From assembly GCA_016748015.1 (NCBI GenBank), contig JAAOMT010000543.1:372001-436000 (forward strand): a DNA stretch of 64,000 nucleotides, given 5' to 3'. Source of the stretch: Geosiphon pyriformis. Lineage: Eukaryota; Glomeromycota; Glomeromycetes; Archaeosporales; Geosiphonaceae. The notes under the pieces are model-generated. The model saw nothing but the letters and a program-made list of their open reading frames with translations, was not told the origin of the DNA and searched no databases. Of this stretch, positions 23,115 to 36,019 are shown in pieces. The translations under genes were made by a program, and so were the position numbers. The number at the start of each line of letters is the position of its first letter. The stretch's first letter is position 1.

Positions 23115-25244
23115 ATAATATTTTAATCAAATGTTGAATAAACAAATCTGAGAAAACTTAACAGTTGGGGAAGAACATTTTATGATGAATTTGTCTGTGA
23201 TAATTTGAGGTAACTTTAGATCCCTTATTGGATTTTTTTGACAATGAAAATTATAGGTAGTTTTTATACTGTCAATAAAGTGAAATAAACGTTTTTCTCA
23301 ATAATTTTTTGTAATATCCAATTTCTGAATCAAAATCATGATAAATATTTTGACACTATTTTTTAAAGGAAAATTTCAAATTTAATTGATCTTTCTTTTT
23401 CATGTTCTAAACTATTAAATTATCATTCCTTCAAACCATTTATTTATTTCATGTTTCCTATCTCTTAACAGGTTTGTTCACAGAAAAGCCATTTAAACTA
23501 TCAAATTTGGAGGTTAAAAGTTTGTAAAGCTTTCATTACAGAGGCTTTTGATAATTTCTTGCTTATTTGTGAACGAATTATTTTAAATTAGCTTTGTTTA
23601 TTCAATCAAAAATATTAATAATAAACTTCAATTTTTTTTTTATTAAATAATTTCATTTATCATATTTTTGTTAACCAAATTTATAAAATTTTAATTTCAA
23701 ATATTTAATAATAGTCAAATATATTAAATTAAATAAAAAATTATTATATTTAATCTAAAATATAAAAATATAGAATAATTCTAATATTATGTTATATTAA
23801 TGTTTTTATAAATTTGTTTAAATTCAACTGTAAATAAATTTTTTTGGTATTGATAATTTGATTTTTATGAATTGACAGTCAGATATGTGTTTTTAAGGTA
23901 AAGTTAGGAAAAATTTTCGTTTCCATTAATAACAAAAATAAATTAATATTAGCAAATTCTGTGTCCATTTAGTTAAGAATATTTTTTAAGGTAAATAATT
24001 AATTTATTAGGCGTTGAATGTTATGAACTCTTGTTTAACTAAAGAATAGAATAATAATTCTAAATTTATCGTTTTTCGTTTCACTTCAAAGATTTTCATC
24101 CAATTTATTCTTTAAATATATAAATGGAACTTCTTTTATCCACTTGATACACTAAAAAGTTGAAATAATAACTTTAGAAAAAAAAATTATGCATTCAGCT
24201 CATGGGCCGAATTTCTTTAATATATTATGTTTTTAGAATGAGCTCTAAAAGTCTAATAATATTTATTGAATGTTTCTAAGCATTTGTCATCGTTGGAAAA
24301 TAAATTTTAACTCTCCATTTCTCTTGCTCTTGCGGTGTTGAATAAAACCTTCGTCTCTTTGCTCGTAAGAAACATGGTATAAAAGTAACAGGATTTTTAT
24401 TTTAAAGTGCTCAATAGGTTAACCAATATAACACGACTAACAAATTGTTTTTCAGCTACTAAGTGAACTTAAAATCCTCAAACTACAATACTGATCAGAC
24501 CATAATTCTCCAATTAGTAAATATTAACCATTTCTGAATAGTTTTCGTCTCATTCTCAGTTTCCCATCTAATATTATTGTTAATTAGCTAAATCAATCAT
24601 CGTGAGCGAGCTTCATGCATTTCTTGATAATAATACGAGACTTGAAAAAAGATTTCCAGATGACTATTATGCACAAACAAAATCATTGCACCTTTCTCGC
24701 ATCAAAATTTCTTCCACATTGTGATAAAATTTCATTTTCTCTTTAGACTGCCTCAGAGAATTTATAAAAAACTTTTAGAACAATCAATTATACCAAAAAG
24801 ACTTAATTCATCTTGCGTAAAAAAGCAATCCAAATTTTTGCAGAGAATAACTATCCTTAAATCCCAAAGAAATTCAAATTAATATTTCGCCTTTTAAATA
24901 GACTTCTTTTATTTCTTGGTCTCCACACGGTCTTTTGCCCATTTAAGGAACGGAAAAATTAAAAACCATGTGCTCAGGGATAACCCATTAAAATAGATAA
25001 TGGTCTTTGACGTCAGTTATCACACAACTATTGTTTAAATTATATTAATAGTAGTTGACATCTTTTGATACAAAAGTGATGAATATGACACCACAGGCAT
25101 TCTTAAATTTCATGATGTAAATGGATATCAGAAGTATGATATATGTGTCGTTCAATAGTTTCTTTTATGCATCTTCAACTAATCAGAATTATTTACACTT
25201 TGTCAAAAGTCTCCCTTACTTTAAGTAAATTTTTTTAAAACTTC
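23115..25244. other. AT-rich intergenic stretch
   Basis: About 2.1 kb without a supported gene. 23.6-24.0 kb approaches the composition of the AT islands. Confidence 0.5.
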
Positions 25245-28200
25245 ATGTTCTCAAAGAAATCTCTACATACTTCCAAAGAAGGTACGTATTTATTCCTTTG
25301 AAGTAGAAATTTTGTTCTTTACCTTTTTAAAGTTGCAAACAATGAGATATAAATTGTTTTAAAAATATAAGTCAGGTCTACAATTTTTTTACTTAATCTA
25401 AACTGAATAGGTGCCCCACTAAGAAAGCAGATATAGACTGGTTAATCTGTGCGTGATCAAAAATCAATTTCCAAGAGGAACAAATCCATCTATTCAACTT
25501 TCAAATACATCACGATCCCTCAAGATTATACGATGCTTCCTAATAATCAAAGCATCTCTGATCTCTCCACAAATAATCCAGTTGAGCGTCATCCAAGCAG
25601 TGTTCGAGATAACTCATTAGACATAAGCCCTTACTTAGCTCCAAATGTCAATCATGACGAAACGACGATGTTACCACCCCTGGAACCTATCAGAGGTAAT
25701 GGTGTCAAACCTGTTGAATTTTTAGCCTCAGTTTCTGATGGTAAGTCAAAGGAATCAAATTTTTGCCATTTGAGGATAAACTCAAACTCAAACTTAACCT
25801 TTCGTTTAGATTCGCAAACTTCTCTAATCCCAGCAAAGGAAATAGGTCCCAATGTCACACATCCAGTTGCGATATTGGAACACAAGATTTTTGACTCTAA
25901 TGGAGAAATACCTAAATCCGACATTCCAATTGCCGTTTCATTCCAATGTGATCAAAATCTGGCTTTGAACATCCCTAACGAAAAGACTCATTTAGATAAG
26001 CAAAGAACATTATCAGATTTTTGGAGAGCTGAGCAAATTCCCTCAAGCTCAACAGTAGAACAAAAATTGCACCGATGTACGAACTCCCTTGCCCGCGAAA
26101 ATAAGAAAAGTGAATTTGCTAAAAACATTTGAAGGTGCTGATTAAAATCCTGTTCCATGGAATTAAATGTCTCTTTATTTCAGCAAATGGAAACAATCCT
26201 TCTAAGGTGAACAATGGTAATTCCCATATAATGAATGGTGCCTCCCAAAGTATAGAAATTTTTGCTTCCAGAAAACTAAAGGTATTTCATTAATCAGTGT
26301 TCCAAAAGAGATATTGACCTAATTGACTGGATTTAAGTTCTTAGCTTCTTTCCCTTTAGCTCACCACAATCCCACGATTCTACTTCCCTAAAAGGAAAAC
26401 AAGGAGTGAAGTTATGAGCCCAGAGATACTGGTTATTATTTGAAATTACCAGCTAGCTTCCCCTTGAAATTAAAAGTTGAGAATTCGTTCTTACAATTTA
26501 AATCCTACCACAAAATTAAACTTATTCACCAACAGGAAAGGGTCCGGGAAATTTTTAGTGGGAAAGAATATCTCACACAACCACACTTTGCCCCTGTAAC
26601 GAAGGCTTGTGATTTGCCCAGGTATATAAGTGTTGCTTTTTTTACCAAAATTGACGAACTGGGTGAAGTTTGTGGGCAGGTAACATGTGACGAATTTGAA
26701 AGGTAAGAGCTTGGCTTTGATATAATATTGATTATAGAAAAATTTTAATATTATCTCTGATTTTGTGCAGAGCCTGGAATCATTTAAACGAAATATCCAT
26801 TGATGAAACCTCATTAGTCTTTAATATCCTAAAAAGTGAAGATGGTCAATACTTAATTCCAGATGATTTTTCCTTGGTCTTGGAAGGTAAATAATTTGGT
26901 TTTAGAGATTTTTTTCAGTTTTTAAAGAAGCTTGGAATATTTCTAACAGAAAACTATATTTTAAAGATATTGTTCTGAATCATCCGGGCCTTGAATTTTT
27001 AGCCAGCAATAATGTGTTTCAAGAACGATACAGTATGCTTCGTTTATATATATTAATATTTTTGTTCCCTCGAAATTGACTGATTTCATGTGATTCTTTG
27101 AAATTACTCAGTGGAAACTGTGATTAGCCGGTTGTTTTACGAATTCAACCGTAATTGGTCAAATAAGATGTCTATCAAAGAGTTCCGAAGGATGGATTTT
27201 CCATCCATGTTACGCAAGTTGGAAACGAAGATGGATATGAGCCATGTGGGTCACTTTCGATAATTTGTATTGCATTTTTGTTGTCACTTGGTTACACTGC
27301 TACATCAATTTGCCTCTTTTTTTCCAGACCCACGATTGCTTTTCATACAAACATTTCTATGTCATCTATTGTAATTTTTGGGAGCTCGACACTAACCATG
27401 ATTTGAGAATAAACGAAAAGGAATTGGCCAGCTATGGAAGCGAGGCATTATCAGGCAGAATTGTTACCAGAATTATTAATGGGTGGGGTAAAGTCAGTGA
27501 TCTACCCAGCGAAGAAGAATTAGCTGAGGATCCACAAATGAGCTATAGGGATTTCATTTGTAAGTATAATTTCAAACGTATAATTTTTTTAAACCTTTCC
27601 TTATTTTGATTCCTTAGCCATCAAACCTTTTGTTCAGGGTTTTTCATGTCAGAAATCGATAAAACTACACCCACTGCGATCGAATATTGGTTTCGGTGCT
27701 TGGACTTGGACGGTGATGGAGTACTGAGTGCATATGAATTAGACTACTTTTTTGAGGAGCAGGCTTGCCGTATGAAAATCTTGAGAATGGACCTAATAAG
27801 ATTTGAGGACTGTATTTGTCAGATGTGAGGCATTAGTGACCTTAAAATCTCTATTTTTCTGCAAATTAGGTATTTTTGAACTTATGAATCAATTCTCGCT
27901 CTTTATATATAATTAATAGGTTTGATATGATTAAACCCGCAAAAGAAGGTGTAATTACCCTTAGAGATCTGAAAAAATGCCCTCAAAACGCTGCTCCATT
28001 CTTTGATATGTTTTTTAACTTATCAAAATTTAGTCACTACGATCACCAACAACTACAATCGCGAATTCGACAGCAATTATTATTCGAAGAGAATGGGCAA
28101 GAAACCATCGGGATAGCATTCGAGAATATGAGGTAAAGTTTATTCCGGTATTTTACTACCAATTACCAAGTTTTTATGAAAATAATGTTGAGATCTTTAA

Positions 28201-28445
28201 ATTCAAAAAAAAAAAGTGAATTCGACAATTATGCTGAAATGGAATATCATAACCTTGTCGTGGCCGATCAACAAAATAGGAGACGCCTGGAACAACAATT
28301 ATTGGAACAGAGCCTTTTAAAAGACAACCGTGCAGCTAGTAAGTTTGAAGCAAGTAGAAAACATACATTATTTGGGACTGAGGATTATGATGAGAGCAGT
28401 GACGAAAGCGAGGAATTTGAGGATGATGCATATGAAGACATTTAA
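25245..28445 (+). CDS. PP2A regulatory subunit B'' (PR72/TON2 type) with EF-hands
   Basis: Twelve exons: 25245-25281, 25525-26109, 26184-26281, 26360-26410, 26536-26702, 26771-26886, 26967-27032, 27112-27245, 27328-27559, 27638-27824, 27920-28132 and 28217-28445 (704 residues). Residues 1-240 are low complexity and probably disordered. The B'' core follows: IPRFYFPKRK, QPHFAPVTKACDLP, HPGLEFLASNNVFQERY, then FSYKHFYVIYCNFWELDTNH (first EF-hand-like loop), KTTPTAIEYWFRCLDLDGDG with a canonical Ca2+ loop DLDGDGVLSAYE, and a C-terminal DNYAEMEYHNLVVAD. It would target the PP2A catalytic/scaffold dimer in a Ca2+-dependent way, in cytoskeletal or cell-cycle control. The first exon is the least certain. 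The frame also has an internal ATG at 25533. The acidic tail (EDYDESSDESEEFEDD) is unusual. Confidence 0.93.
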
Positions 28446-29531
28446 AGGTAAACGGCCGATTCATCTTACAAATTTTGAGATCACTTGGAGATTCTTTTAG
28501 ACATCTTGTATTAATAATTCCTTAGACATGTTAGCATAGAATCATTTCCAATTTCAAAAAAATACAAATTTTTTGTCTAGTAGGTTTTAGTATTTAACCT
28601 ACAAGAAATTAAAAGTTTCATTGATTATATCTTTTAATAAGAGCCCAAATTTTCACGATTCTCACTAATCAATTAATCGATTTGATAGTGAAATCATGAT
28701 ACTAAGGCTCCTAAGAATTCAAAAGATATTTTTATAAATATCTCAACCTTTGCATTACATTTTTTACGAATCCAATAAAGATAAAACCTAAGATAAAATA
28801 TTTCAAATGAATTACTAATCTGTTCAAAGAATTCTAATTTTCAAAAAAAATTACATGAGCTACTTGGAAGCAAATTGATATTTGTTTGTAATGGTTGTAT
28901 ATTTTTCTTAATCATCATTCTTGTCAAGACATGGATTATTTTTTCTGGATTATTCAGTATAAACTTGTTTTCCTGAGAAATCTGTATTTGGTAAGAGCGG
29001 TCAATTATTAAAATAAAAATGTATACATCCCATGTTGGTATTTATTCATAAGCATAATTGTCGCAATTCATTTTTAACCATTGTTACATTAATAAAGTTT
29101 CTTGATCGTGAAGCACAAACTCAAGATCAGCAAAAATGCCAAAAAAATATAACAATACATAATTTTCAAAGCTTACGAAATAAAAAATAAAATTTCACAG
29201 CCAATTGAAAATATAAATTCGTAAAAAATAAAATCTCCGAAAAAAGCGTTCAAACATAATTTTATATCAAACTATCTATCAAAATTGCTTTCATTATTGT
29301 CAAAAACTAAAAAAATTTTACAACGTTTATACGCAAACTCCATTTTTAATTTTTTTATTTAATTCATGATGGCTTTTTAACGACAGTGTAAAAATTCTAA
29401 ACATAAAAAAAATTTTCACGTCTAAATTAGTATTTTTTACGCATTGAACTTTTCTGTGTTCTCGCTTACTGAGGTAAAGTCCAAATTCAAATGTTCAATC
29501 TTTCTCAATAAACTGCCAAAGTACTTTAAAC
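28446..29531. other. intergenic between convergent genes
   Basis: About 1.1 kb of AT-rich sequence between the 3' ends of the PP2A B'' and UPF0014 genes. No open frame or RNA gene is seen. Confidence 0.55.
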
Positions 29532-31162
29532 TTAAATGCCGCTTCTTAACAATGGTCTGCTTTCATCAGATATTTGCCGGTTAAAGCAGGCACATATAAA
29601 ATTCCCAATTTTTCTTGAGAAGAGGCTTAGGTTCTTTAATAATAAATGCCATTTTAGGTAGAGCCATGGTTGTTTTTCAGTGATACGATCCGTTCTAAGT
29701 CGATGAGTCTTATCGATACATGTGTATACACAGAGCTGTAAAAAGAATTTCTTGAGATGAAATTTGTAAATGGAAAGAAATCTCATACAATTTTACTTAC
29801 AAAGACAGAGGCCAGAACACTTAATGCTACCGAGGCGGTTATCATAAACATAATAATTTGTTGATATTTTACTGCATTCATTACTGGGGCACCAGCAATT
29901 ATTTGACCTGTCATCATCCCAGGAATTGATATAAGGCCAATAACACTGGAAAATTTTTAAGGGTCGGTGGTTGAGTCAAATTCCCCAAAATAACCCTGTG
30001 CAAGAACCGCTAAAAATATAGCAGTTTACCTCATATCATTGATAGTAGGTAGCATTGCTATACGGATGGCCTCCATTGCGACTGGTCTAGCTGCTTCCCA
30101 TCTGGAAGCCCCGAACGCCAAGTAATTTTCAATTTTTTCTCGTTGTTCACTGAATCAGAATTAAAACGATTGATATTGACATTTCAATTTAATACAAACC
30201 GAAACTTGTGAAAGTTTATTTACCTGAGCTGTCTAAGAGTGCTCCCTAAACCGATTGCAACACCATTCATAGAATTTCCAAGCAACATACCCATTACAGG
30301 AATAAACTTAGAGGGTTCCCAAAATGGCTCCTGCGACATGGCGTAGCGGATTCCTTTTTTCAATAAATTGTCAAGAACAAGAAAATTTGCGAAAATCATG
30401 CAGAAAATTTTCCCTTTCGAGGAAATTTAACTTACCAATTATCCCAACAACTAAAGAGCTGACAGTCATAGCAATCAAAATCTTGAAAAACTGAAGTAAA
30501 GGTCATTTTGTGATTTGGAAATTGAAGCATATAAATAAGGAGTAATTTTCTCCGACAACAAATCAGATGAGATTTCTGAACCGCAAGATTTTACCATCCC
30601 CGGATATCTGCGTGTGCTTATATGTGAGACTATTTCATTCGCTCCAAATACGGCAAAAAGCACTGGTTTTCGATGGTCGATAGGTTTTAAAAATTCACCA
30701 TTTATTAATCATTTTCAAAAATCAAAGGTATTTACATGCTATAGCCATAATTGTGAATATGCTTTCTGTTTTGAAAACGTCTTCTAAAATCCATCCCTAT
30801 AGAGAAAAGAAAAAAAGATTTAAATGTACCTTAAAAAGATCAAAATTAATTCGTTTTCTTTACGCACTATTCAGCCCGCTTACCATCACTGTTAACTGTA
30901 CAACACATCGTAATGCCCCAATAAATAAGGATTTTTCCACGCCCAAGCGATAGCAAATGCTTATAAAACCTTTGGAAATTTTCAGGTAATGACGTTTTAT
31001 GAAAATCTTTCAAAGAAACCCCCGACAGAATCTCATATACTAACCATTGATTAGAATGAACAATGATGCAATTCCAACATTTTTCCATGTCAATATTACA
31101 AAGTCGCCATTTTTTTCAGGCCTCTCTAGGAAATTCCAAAAATAATTATCAAAAACACTCAT
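29532..31162 (-). CDS. UPF0014 / FetB-type membrane permease
   Basis: Nine exons (31162-31045, 30969-30884, 30796-30736, 30662-30595, 30490-30436, 30353-30224, 30149-30030, 29945-29801, 29735-29532) join to 328 residues. Family landmarks are present in order: LTWKNVGIASLFILING, YRLGVEKSLFIGALRCVVQL, IPVMGMLLGNSMNGVAIGLG, YLAFGASRWEAARPVAMEAI, and IGLISIPGMMTGQIIAGAPV. These match the UPF0014 family of bacterial YbbM/FetB and plant ALS3/STAR2, multi-spanning permease subunits that pair with a separate ATPase and are linked to iron or aluminium handling. The C-terminal 67 residues are a soluble, basic tail. No ABC ATPase partner is in the window. Introns of 50-140 nt fit the rest of the genome, so this is a resident nuclear gene and not contamination. 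Confidence 0.9.
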
Positions 31163-33327
31163 AACTTCTAAATTTTCGTTGGGAGATTTTGCGAAAAGAT
31201 TGATTTAACAGAAGTTTTTTGCTAATGATAAAATTGATAGATCAAAATCGAATGATCCATTCTTTTGAGATCTAAAGAGCATTTCGCTTTTGAGCTCGAA
31301 GATCTGTACATTGTTGGCGGTCCAATTAAGAAGTTTGTAGGACTTTGAGTAACTCGCATGCGTTACAACTACCAAATAAAATTTGGAACGTTTTCAAATC
31401 AGGTTTACGATATAGTCAAGAATTTCTTGTGATCGGAAAGAAATGTATGTTGAAGTTAAAAATTACTTTGCGATACCCAATTAAAAAGGAGGATAACTGC
31501 AATTCAGTCATAAATAGAAATTTTCTTTTTTATTTTGGATTTATTTATTTCCATTTGTTACATAGGAAATACATTCGTGTAATCAAATTAATGAATCTGG
31601 ATGCAAAACTCTACAAACACTTATGGCCTGTGTAGTTACCAAATATTCTGAGGTTTCAGCACAAAAATTGAATTCCCTTTCCATTTAATTGAAGGAAAAA
31701 GCTTTATTACTATTTATTAATTTTGAATTTGTATTATATATTTTCTCAATTAAGTAAAAAATGGTTATTCAATATTTATTGTTGGTTAAATTAGTAAGAT
31801 ATTAGTTGAAAATTTAACCATAGTAATAAAGAATTTTCATTAATTTCTAATGACATGGTTTCAACTAATAAATATTTTTTGCATTTTGGTAGAAGAAAAT
31901 TTGATATTTGACCAATAGATATTTAACTAAAAAAGCAATATATTGAATAATAAAGTTATGCAAGTTTTTTAAAAAAATTTGGTTTAAATAACATTAAAAA
32001 ATTTACCTCTTATAACCTAAAGCCAAAAACTTTTAGTTATTTTAATTGAGCACAATTCATAGATTTTTTTGATAGAATAAATTTCTAAGAAATTATTTTT
32101 ATAAACCATATTTGTAATTATCAATTCATTAATTAATCATAGGCTGTTTTCAAATATTTTTTAAACGTTTTTATGAAAAATATAAAGTTTCAACATTGAT
32201 CCACAAATTACTTGCTTTTTTATTTTTTTCTTAATTTTGTTTAATAAAGCAATGAAACCAGTCAATAATGATAATTTTTTTAAAGTATTTTTTATATATA
32301 AAATCATCAAAATAATATTAAATAAAAAACATTGAAAAATTTTTTCTTTGATGTTTGTAAATAAAAAATCAAAAAATTTTGATGAAAATATTAAAAGTAT
32401 CATAAATATTATCAAAAATATTAAAAAATCTAAATATTTGCAGTTAATTAAATTATAAAATATATAAATTGAAATATTCTTTTAAAATTTGGTAAATTAA
32501 AAATTGTAAAAATATAAAATGACATTTACATGATATTATTATTAATTTTGAATTTGAGTTTATTTATTTAAATAATTATATATTCATTAAAATTTGCAAA
32601 AAAAAAAACAAAAACTTTTTATATTATTTATTGAATGACAAAGATAATACATATAATTATTGTGACATTTTAAAACTTTCAAATTTTTTTTATGCATCAA
32701 AAATTTATTGTTGTAACAATAAATCAAAAAAATTTGATTCTTTAAATTCAGTAAAGAATTTAAAAATAAATGATTATATGCTGAATGCTTGCTAATTTTA
32801 TTTAAAAATTTTCATTGATTAATTTAATTTTGATTTGAAGAATTTTATGATTGTTTTGATCGGTTGACCAATTGTTAAACAATTAAAATTATATTTTTAA
32901 GAAAAAATTGGTTTAGATTGTTTTTGATAGCTTAATGACAGCCATATTTAGCTACCACGTTAATTTCATATAATTGCAAAATTAAATTAGACTTATCCTT
33001 GAAGCAAGGGGAATTAAAAGCTTTTGTGCCTGGACTAAAAAATCAAGACATTCGACTAAAGTAATAGAAAATTCCTCGCAGCCCCAATTAATCCGAAAAA
33101 AGGGTGATCAATTTTAGCCTCACCTAACGACTTGTAACATAGACTGATTCGATCACTTCTATATACATGTAGTAATAATTTCATAATGTTTAACAACAAC
33201 TTTTTCCTGATAAGCATCTGATTTGACATGTAGCATTTTTGATCAATTTACTACACAATTTTTTTTCCCATGCTCCTACAAAAATAAATAATCGTTTGCA
33301 AGCCGAAATTTTTCGAGAGAAAAAACG
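31163..33327. other. AT-rich intergenic stretch
   Basis: About 2.1 kb. A 96-residue frame at 31345-31635 (+) has no recognisable domain and no neighbouring exons, so I do not call it a gene. 31.7-32.9 kb is extremely AT-rich. Confidence 0.5.
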
Positions 33328-34011
33328 ATGACTTCTATTAATTCGTGTCAAAATTTTACAAGAGCTAGTCCTCTAATAGCCTGCTCCACTTTTCGACGCT
33401 CATTATTAAAAAGACGAGAGATAATAGTGATTGCTCAATCATATAGATTTTTATATAATTTTTCTACAGATGGAAATCCAATAAATCCATCGCTTTTTGG
33501 GCAACCAACCTTTAAGTTATTGCACCTTGTAGGTGGTGAGACAAGACCGAGACCGATTGGAGCATTTGTCAGTAAGCAGCGTGCGATAAACGAGATGATT
33601 CGTCGACATAAAATGGATCTGGATCGATTAAAATTGCGGCCGTCCATAAATCGACGTGGTGAGACATTTCGTGAGATTGTGCCTAAAGATTGTGAGCATT
33701 TACGAAATCGATGGATTGTCAGTAAAATGGGAAATATATGTGAGTAATAAAGAATTTTAAAATTATTCCTTGAAATATAATTTTCAATTGAGTAATAATA
33801 TCAAAATGTAATAGGTTATGTTGCCGAAGATGGGGCTAGGCTTGACATTGACACTGGTAGTGGTGTGATGCATTTGTCTGGGCGAAATCTAAATGATGTT
33901 ATTGATACTCATGTCGAAGATTACCAAGAGCCTGATGCAAATGTTGTTTACGAAGATTTTGACAAACAAGAATATCAAAAAGCCAGCAATCGAGTTCAGG
34001 AAGTAGATTAA
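33328..34011 (+). CDS. unrecognised protein, first of a tandem paralogue pair
   Basis: Two exons, 33328-33739 and 33815-34011, give 202 residues. The first 45 residues are rich in Ser, Arg and hydrophobic residues and nearly free of acids, as in a mitochondrial presequence. The core contains FVSKQRAINEMIRRHKMDLD and, across the intron, RWIVSKMGNI then YVAEDGARLDIDTGSG. The C-terminal 60 residues are acidic (EDYQEPDANVVYEDFDKQEY). The phase-1 intron splits the codon right after MGNI. The neighbour at 35130-36019 shares the core, the intron position and phase, and the exact length of exon 2 (197 nt). I do not know the family. A small mitochondrial protein is the best guess from the N-terminus. 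Confidence 0.75.
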
Positions 34012-35129
34012 TAATTTGTAAATAATGGAAATCTGTAAAGCGAACTTTCCCAAATACTATTCGGGAGATACAGAAATTTTGGATAGTCATTAAGCAAATT
34101 TTGATATCTAGCCGGGCCAGTGTTCAGGTTTTTGTTTATTACTAGTTTGCGAATCTATGACTTAAAATAAATATTAATCTTATAATTAGAAAAAACTAGT
34201 CATTTGATTTGTCTACATTTTAAAATACACGTTCAGAGCTTTTCATTACTAACTTAATCGATGATTTATGGAAATTGATTTAGTAAATATACTATTATCA
34301 GAATTCGGTCGATTCAGCTATTCGTCCCAGATAAAGCCAATTTGAAATCGACATCCAAAGATTCATTCTACTTCAATACATGTGGAATGCCAAACTTTCA
34401 ATCTTCAATAAGCGGCAATTGTGATGATTTCGGCAAGAGAAGACGCTGTGGTGAAATAATAATAAATTTGTGTCATAAATGATTAATTCTTACATTTCAC
34501 CTTAATTACCTTAAAATTCTTAGTCTTAATATCATGATATAAAGTCCATCACCGAAATAATTACTAGAAAAAAAAGCGATAATTGAACAAATGAAATCTA
34601 AATAGCCCTCTTAATTTTTCTTTCAGGATATAGATTCATGATAATATAACGGTTCCTTTTTCTTAGCCCCCAAAACCCTCCTTTTCTACCTAAATGAACA
34701 GTTCCATTTTTAAGGCTGCAAAAACGAAGGCTAGTTTTTTAGTATTTAAAATTTATAATGGCTATTCCGAAATTTAAATTGGTGACACAGAACAAAACTC
34801 AATTCTACGGAAAATGATCGTCCAATAACAAATAGTTTGCAGTGTAACTGGGACAGAAATTTCTCCACTTCTTTAGACTCTCGATAAGAAAACTTTCTCC
34901 CCTTAAAAGGTCTTCAGCTATAAAACCGACCAGAGATATTCAAGCAAATCACCAAAAAAGGTGGAATCAGTGATGACTCCATTATTACAATCGGGCTTTG
35001 CCTGGTGAATCAAGTGATTTATCTATGATATCTGACTCACATCTCATTGAAAATAACAATCATTCTTAATAACGGACAGCACCGAGATCAACTAATAAAA
35101 ATAATCTATTAAGCTTTGATCTTCCAAAA
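34012..35129. other. spacer between the tandem paralogues
   Basis: About 1.1 kb with no supported open frame. I see no obvious copy of the flanking genes in it. Confidence 0.5.
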
Positions 35130-36019
35130 ATGAAATTTTGCCCCTCACTTCTTAAAGCAAACTCGATTCCTGTATCATGGATCCCTAGCTCAAAAAACTG
35201 CACCTACTCAATTCCTGTCCAATTGACTGATCTGATCTGTCAACAAAGGACAAATATACGACCCTTAATAAGGACACCATCCACTAAGCTATTCTTTAAT
35301 CCAAAACCACTTTCTTTTCCTAGGACAAAACCGATTAATATGCGATGGAAAAAGCCAACCAAGTCCCAAGAAAAAATACTGCTGGCTATATTAGAAGAAC
35401 CTTACACAAACCATCATTCACAAGGTCATTCAAAGGATCATCAAATATTAGACTTTCCGAAGAATAAAACTCGTCTAAGTCCATCGCTGGCCGGTAAAAA
35501 TCTCTATGGATTGGAATTGATAACACTAAGAGCAGCAAACTACAGTCCTATATTTTTTAGCCGTGGACTGTTCGTCGACAAACAGCGGGCCATCAACCTG
35601 ATGCTGATTAAATATAAGAAAGATTTGCAAGAAAGGGAAGGAATAGATTCTTTGAAGATCCGAGGTGAATTTTGCCGAGGAATCATTGTGAAAGAAAAGC
35701 CTAGGTTTTCGAGATTTTGGAAAATAATAGATCTGGGAAGAATAAGTATGAAAATTTGTCATTTTCTTATATTTGGTTAAAAATTTTATTAGCATCTAAA
35801 TAGTGATTGTTTTTGACAATAGATTTGGTCAGCGATGGCTTGGAGCTAGAAATTGACGATGGCAGATCTGATTTGATACGTATATCTAGTTGTTTGGCCT
35901 TTAACCAAATTAATTATGAGGTTGACTATCATAAAGAACCAGAACCGGAGAATCTCGAATATGAAACACTCGATCAAGCTTTTAAAAATATAGAGTTTCT
36001 TAAGTCCGTGGATTGTTGA
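35130..36019 (+). CDS. unrecognised protein, second of a tandem paralogue pair
   Basis: Exons 35130-35745 and 35823-36019 give 270 residues. The core aligns with the gene at 33328: FVDKQRAINLMLIKYKKDLQ, FWKIIDLGRI and, after the intron, LVSDGLELEIDDGRSDL, with an acidic C-terminus (VDYHKEPEPENLEYETLDQA). The intron falls at the same codon in the same phase, and exon 2 is again 197 nt. The N-terminal 120 residues are longer and different: Pro, Ser, Thr and Lys rich, with few acids, probably a targeting or disordered region. Overall identity is low, so the duplication is old or one copy evolves fast. Function unknown. Confidence 0.72.

Noticed and set aside
26360-26536. Apparent frameshift in the PP2A B'' gene between IPRFYFPKRK and the next conserved block
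   Set aside because: An intron from 26411 (GTTATG) to 26535 (CAACAG) joins the blocks in frame and removes the poorly conserved segment, so no frameshift is needed.
31345-31635. 96-residue + strand frame near the UPF0014 gene start
   Set aside because: No recognisable motif, no neighbouring exons. It could be a chance frame in the upstream region of the divergent gene.
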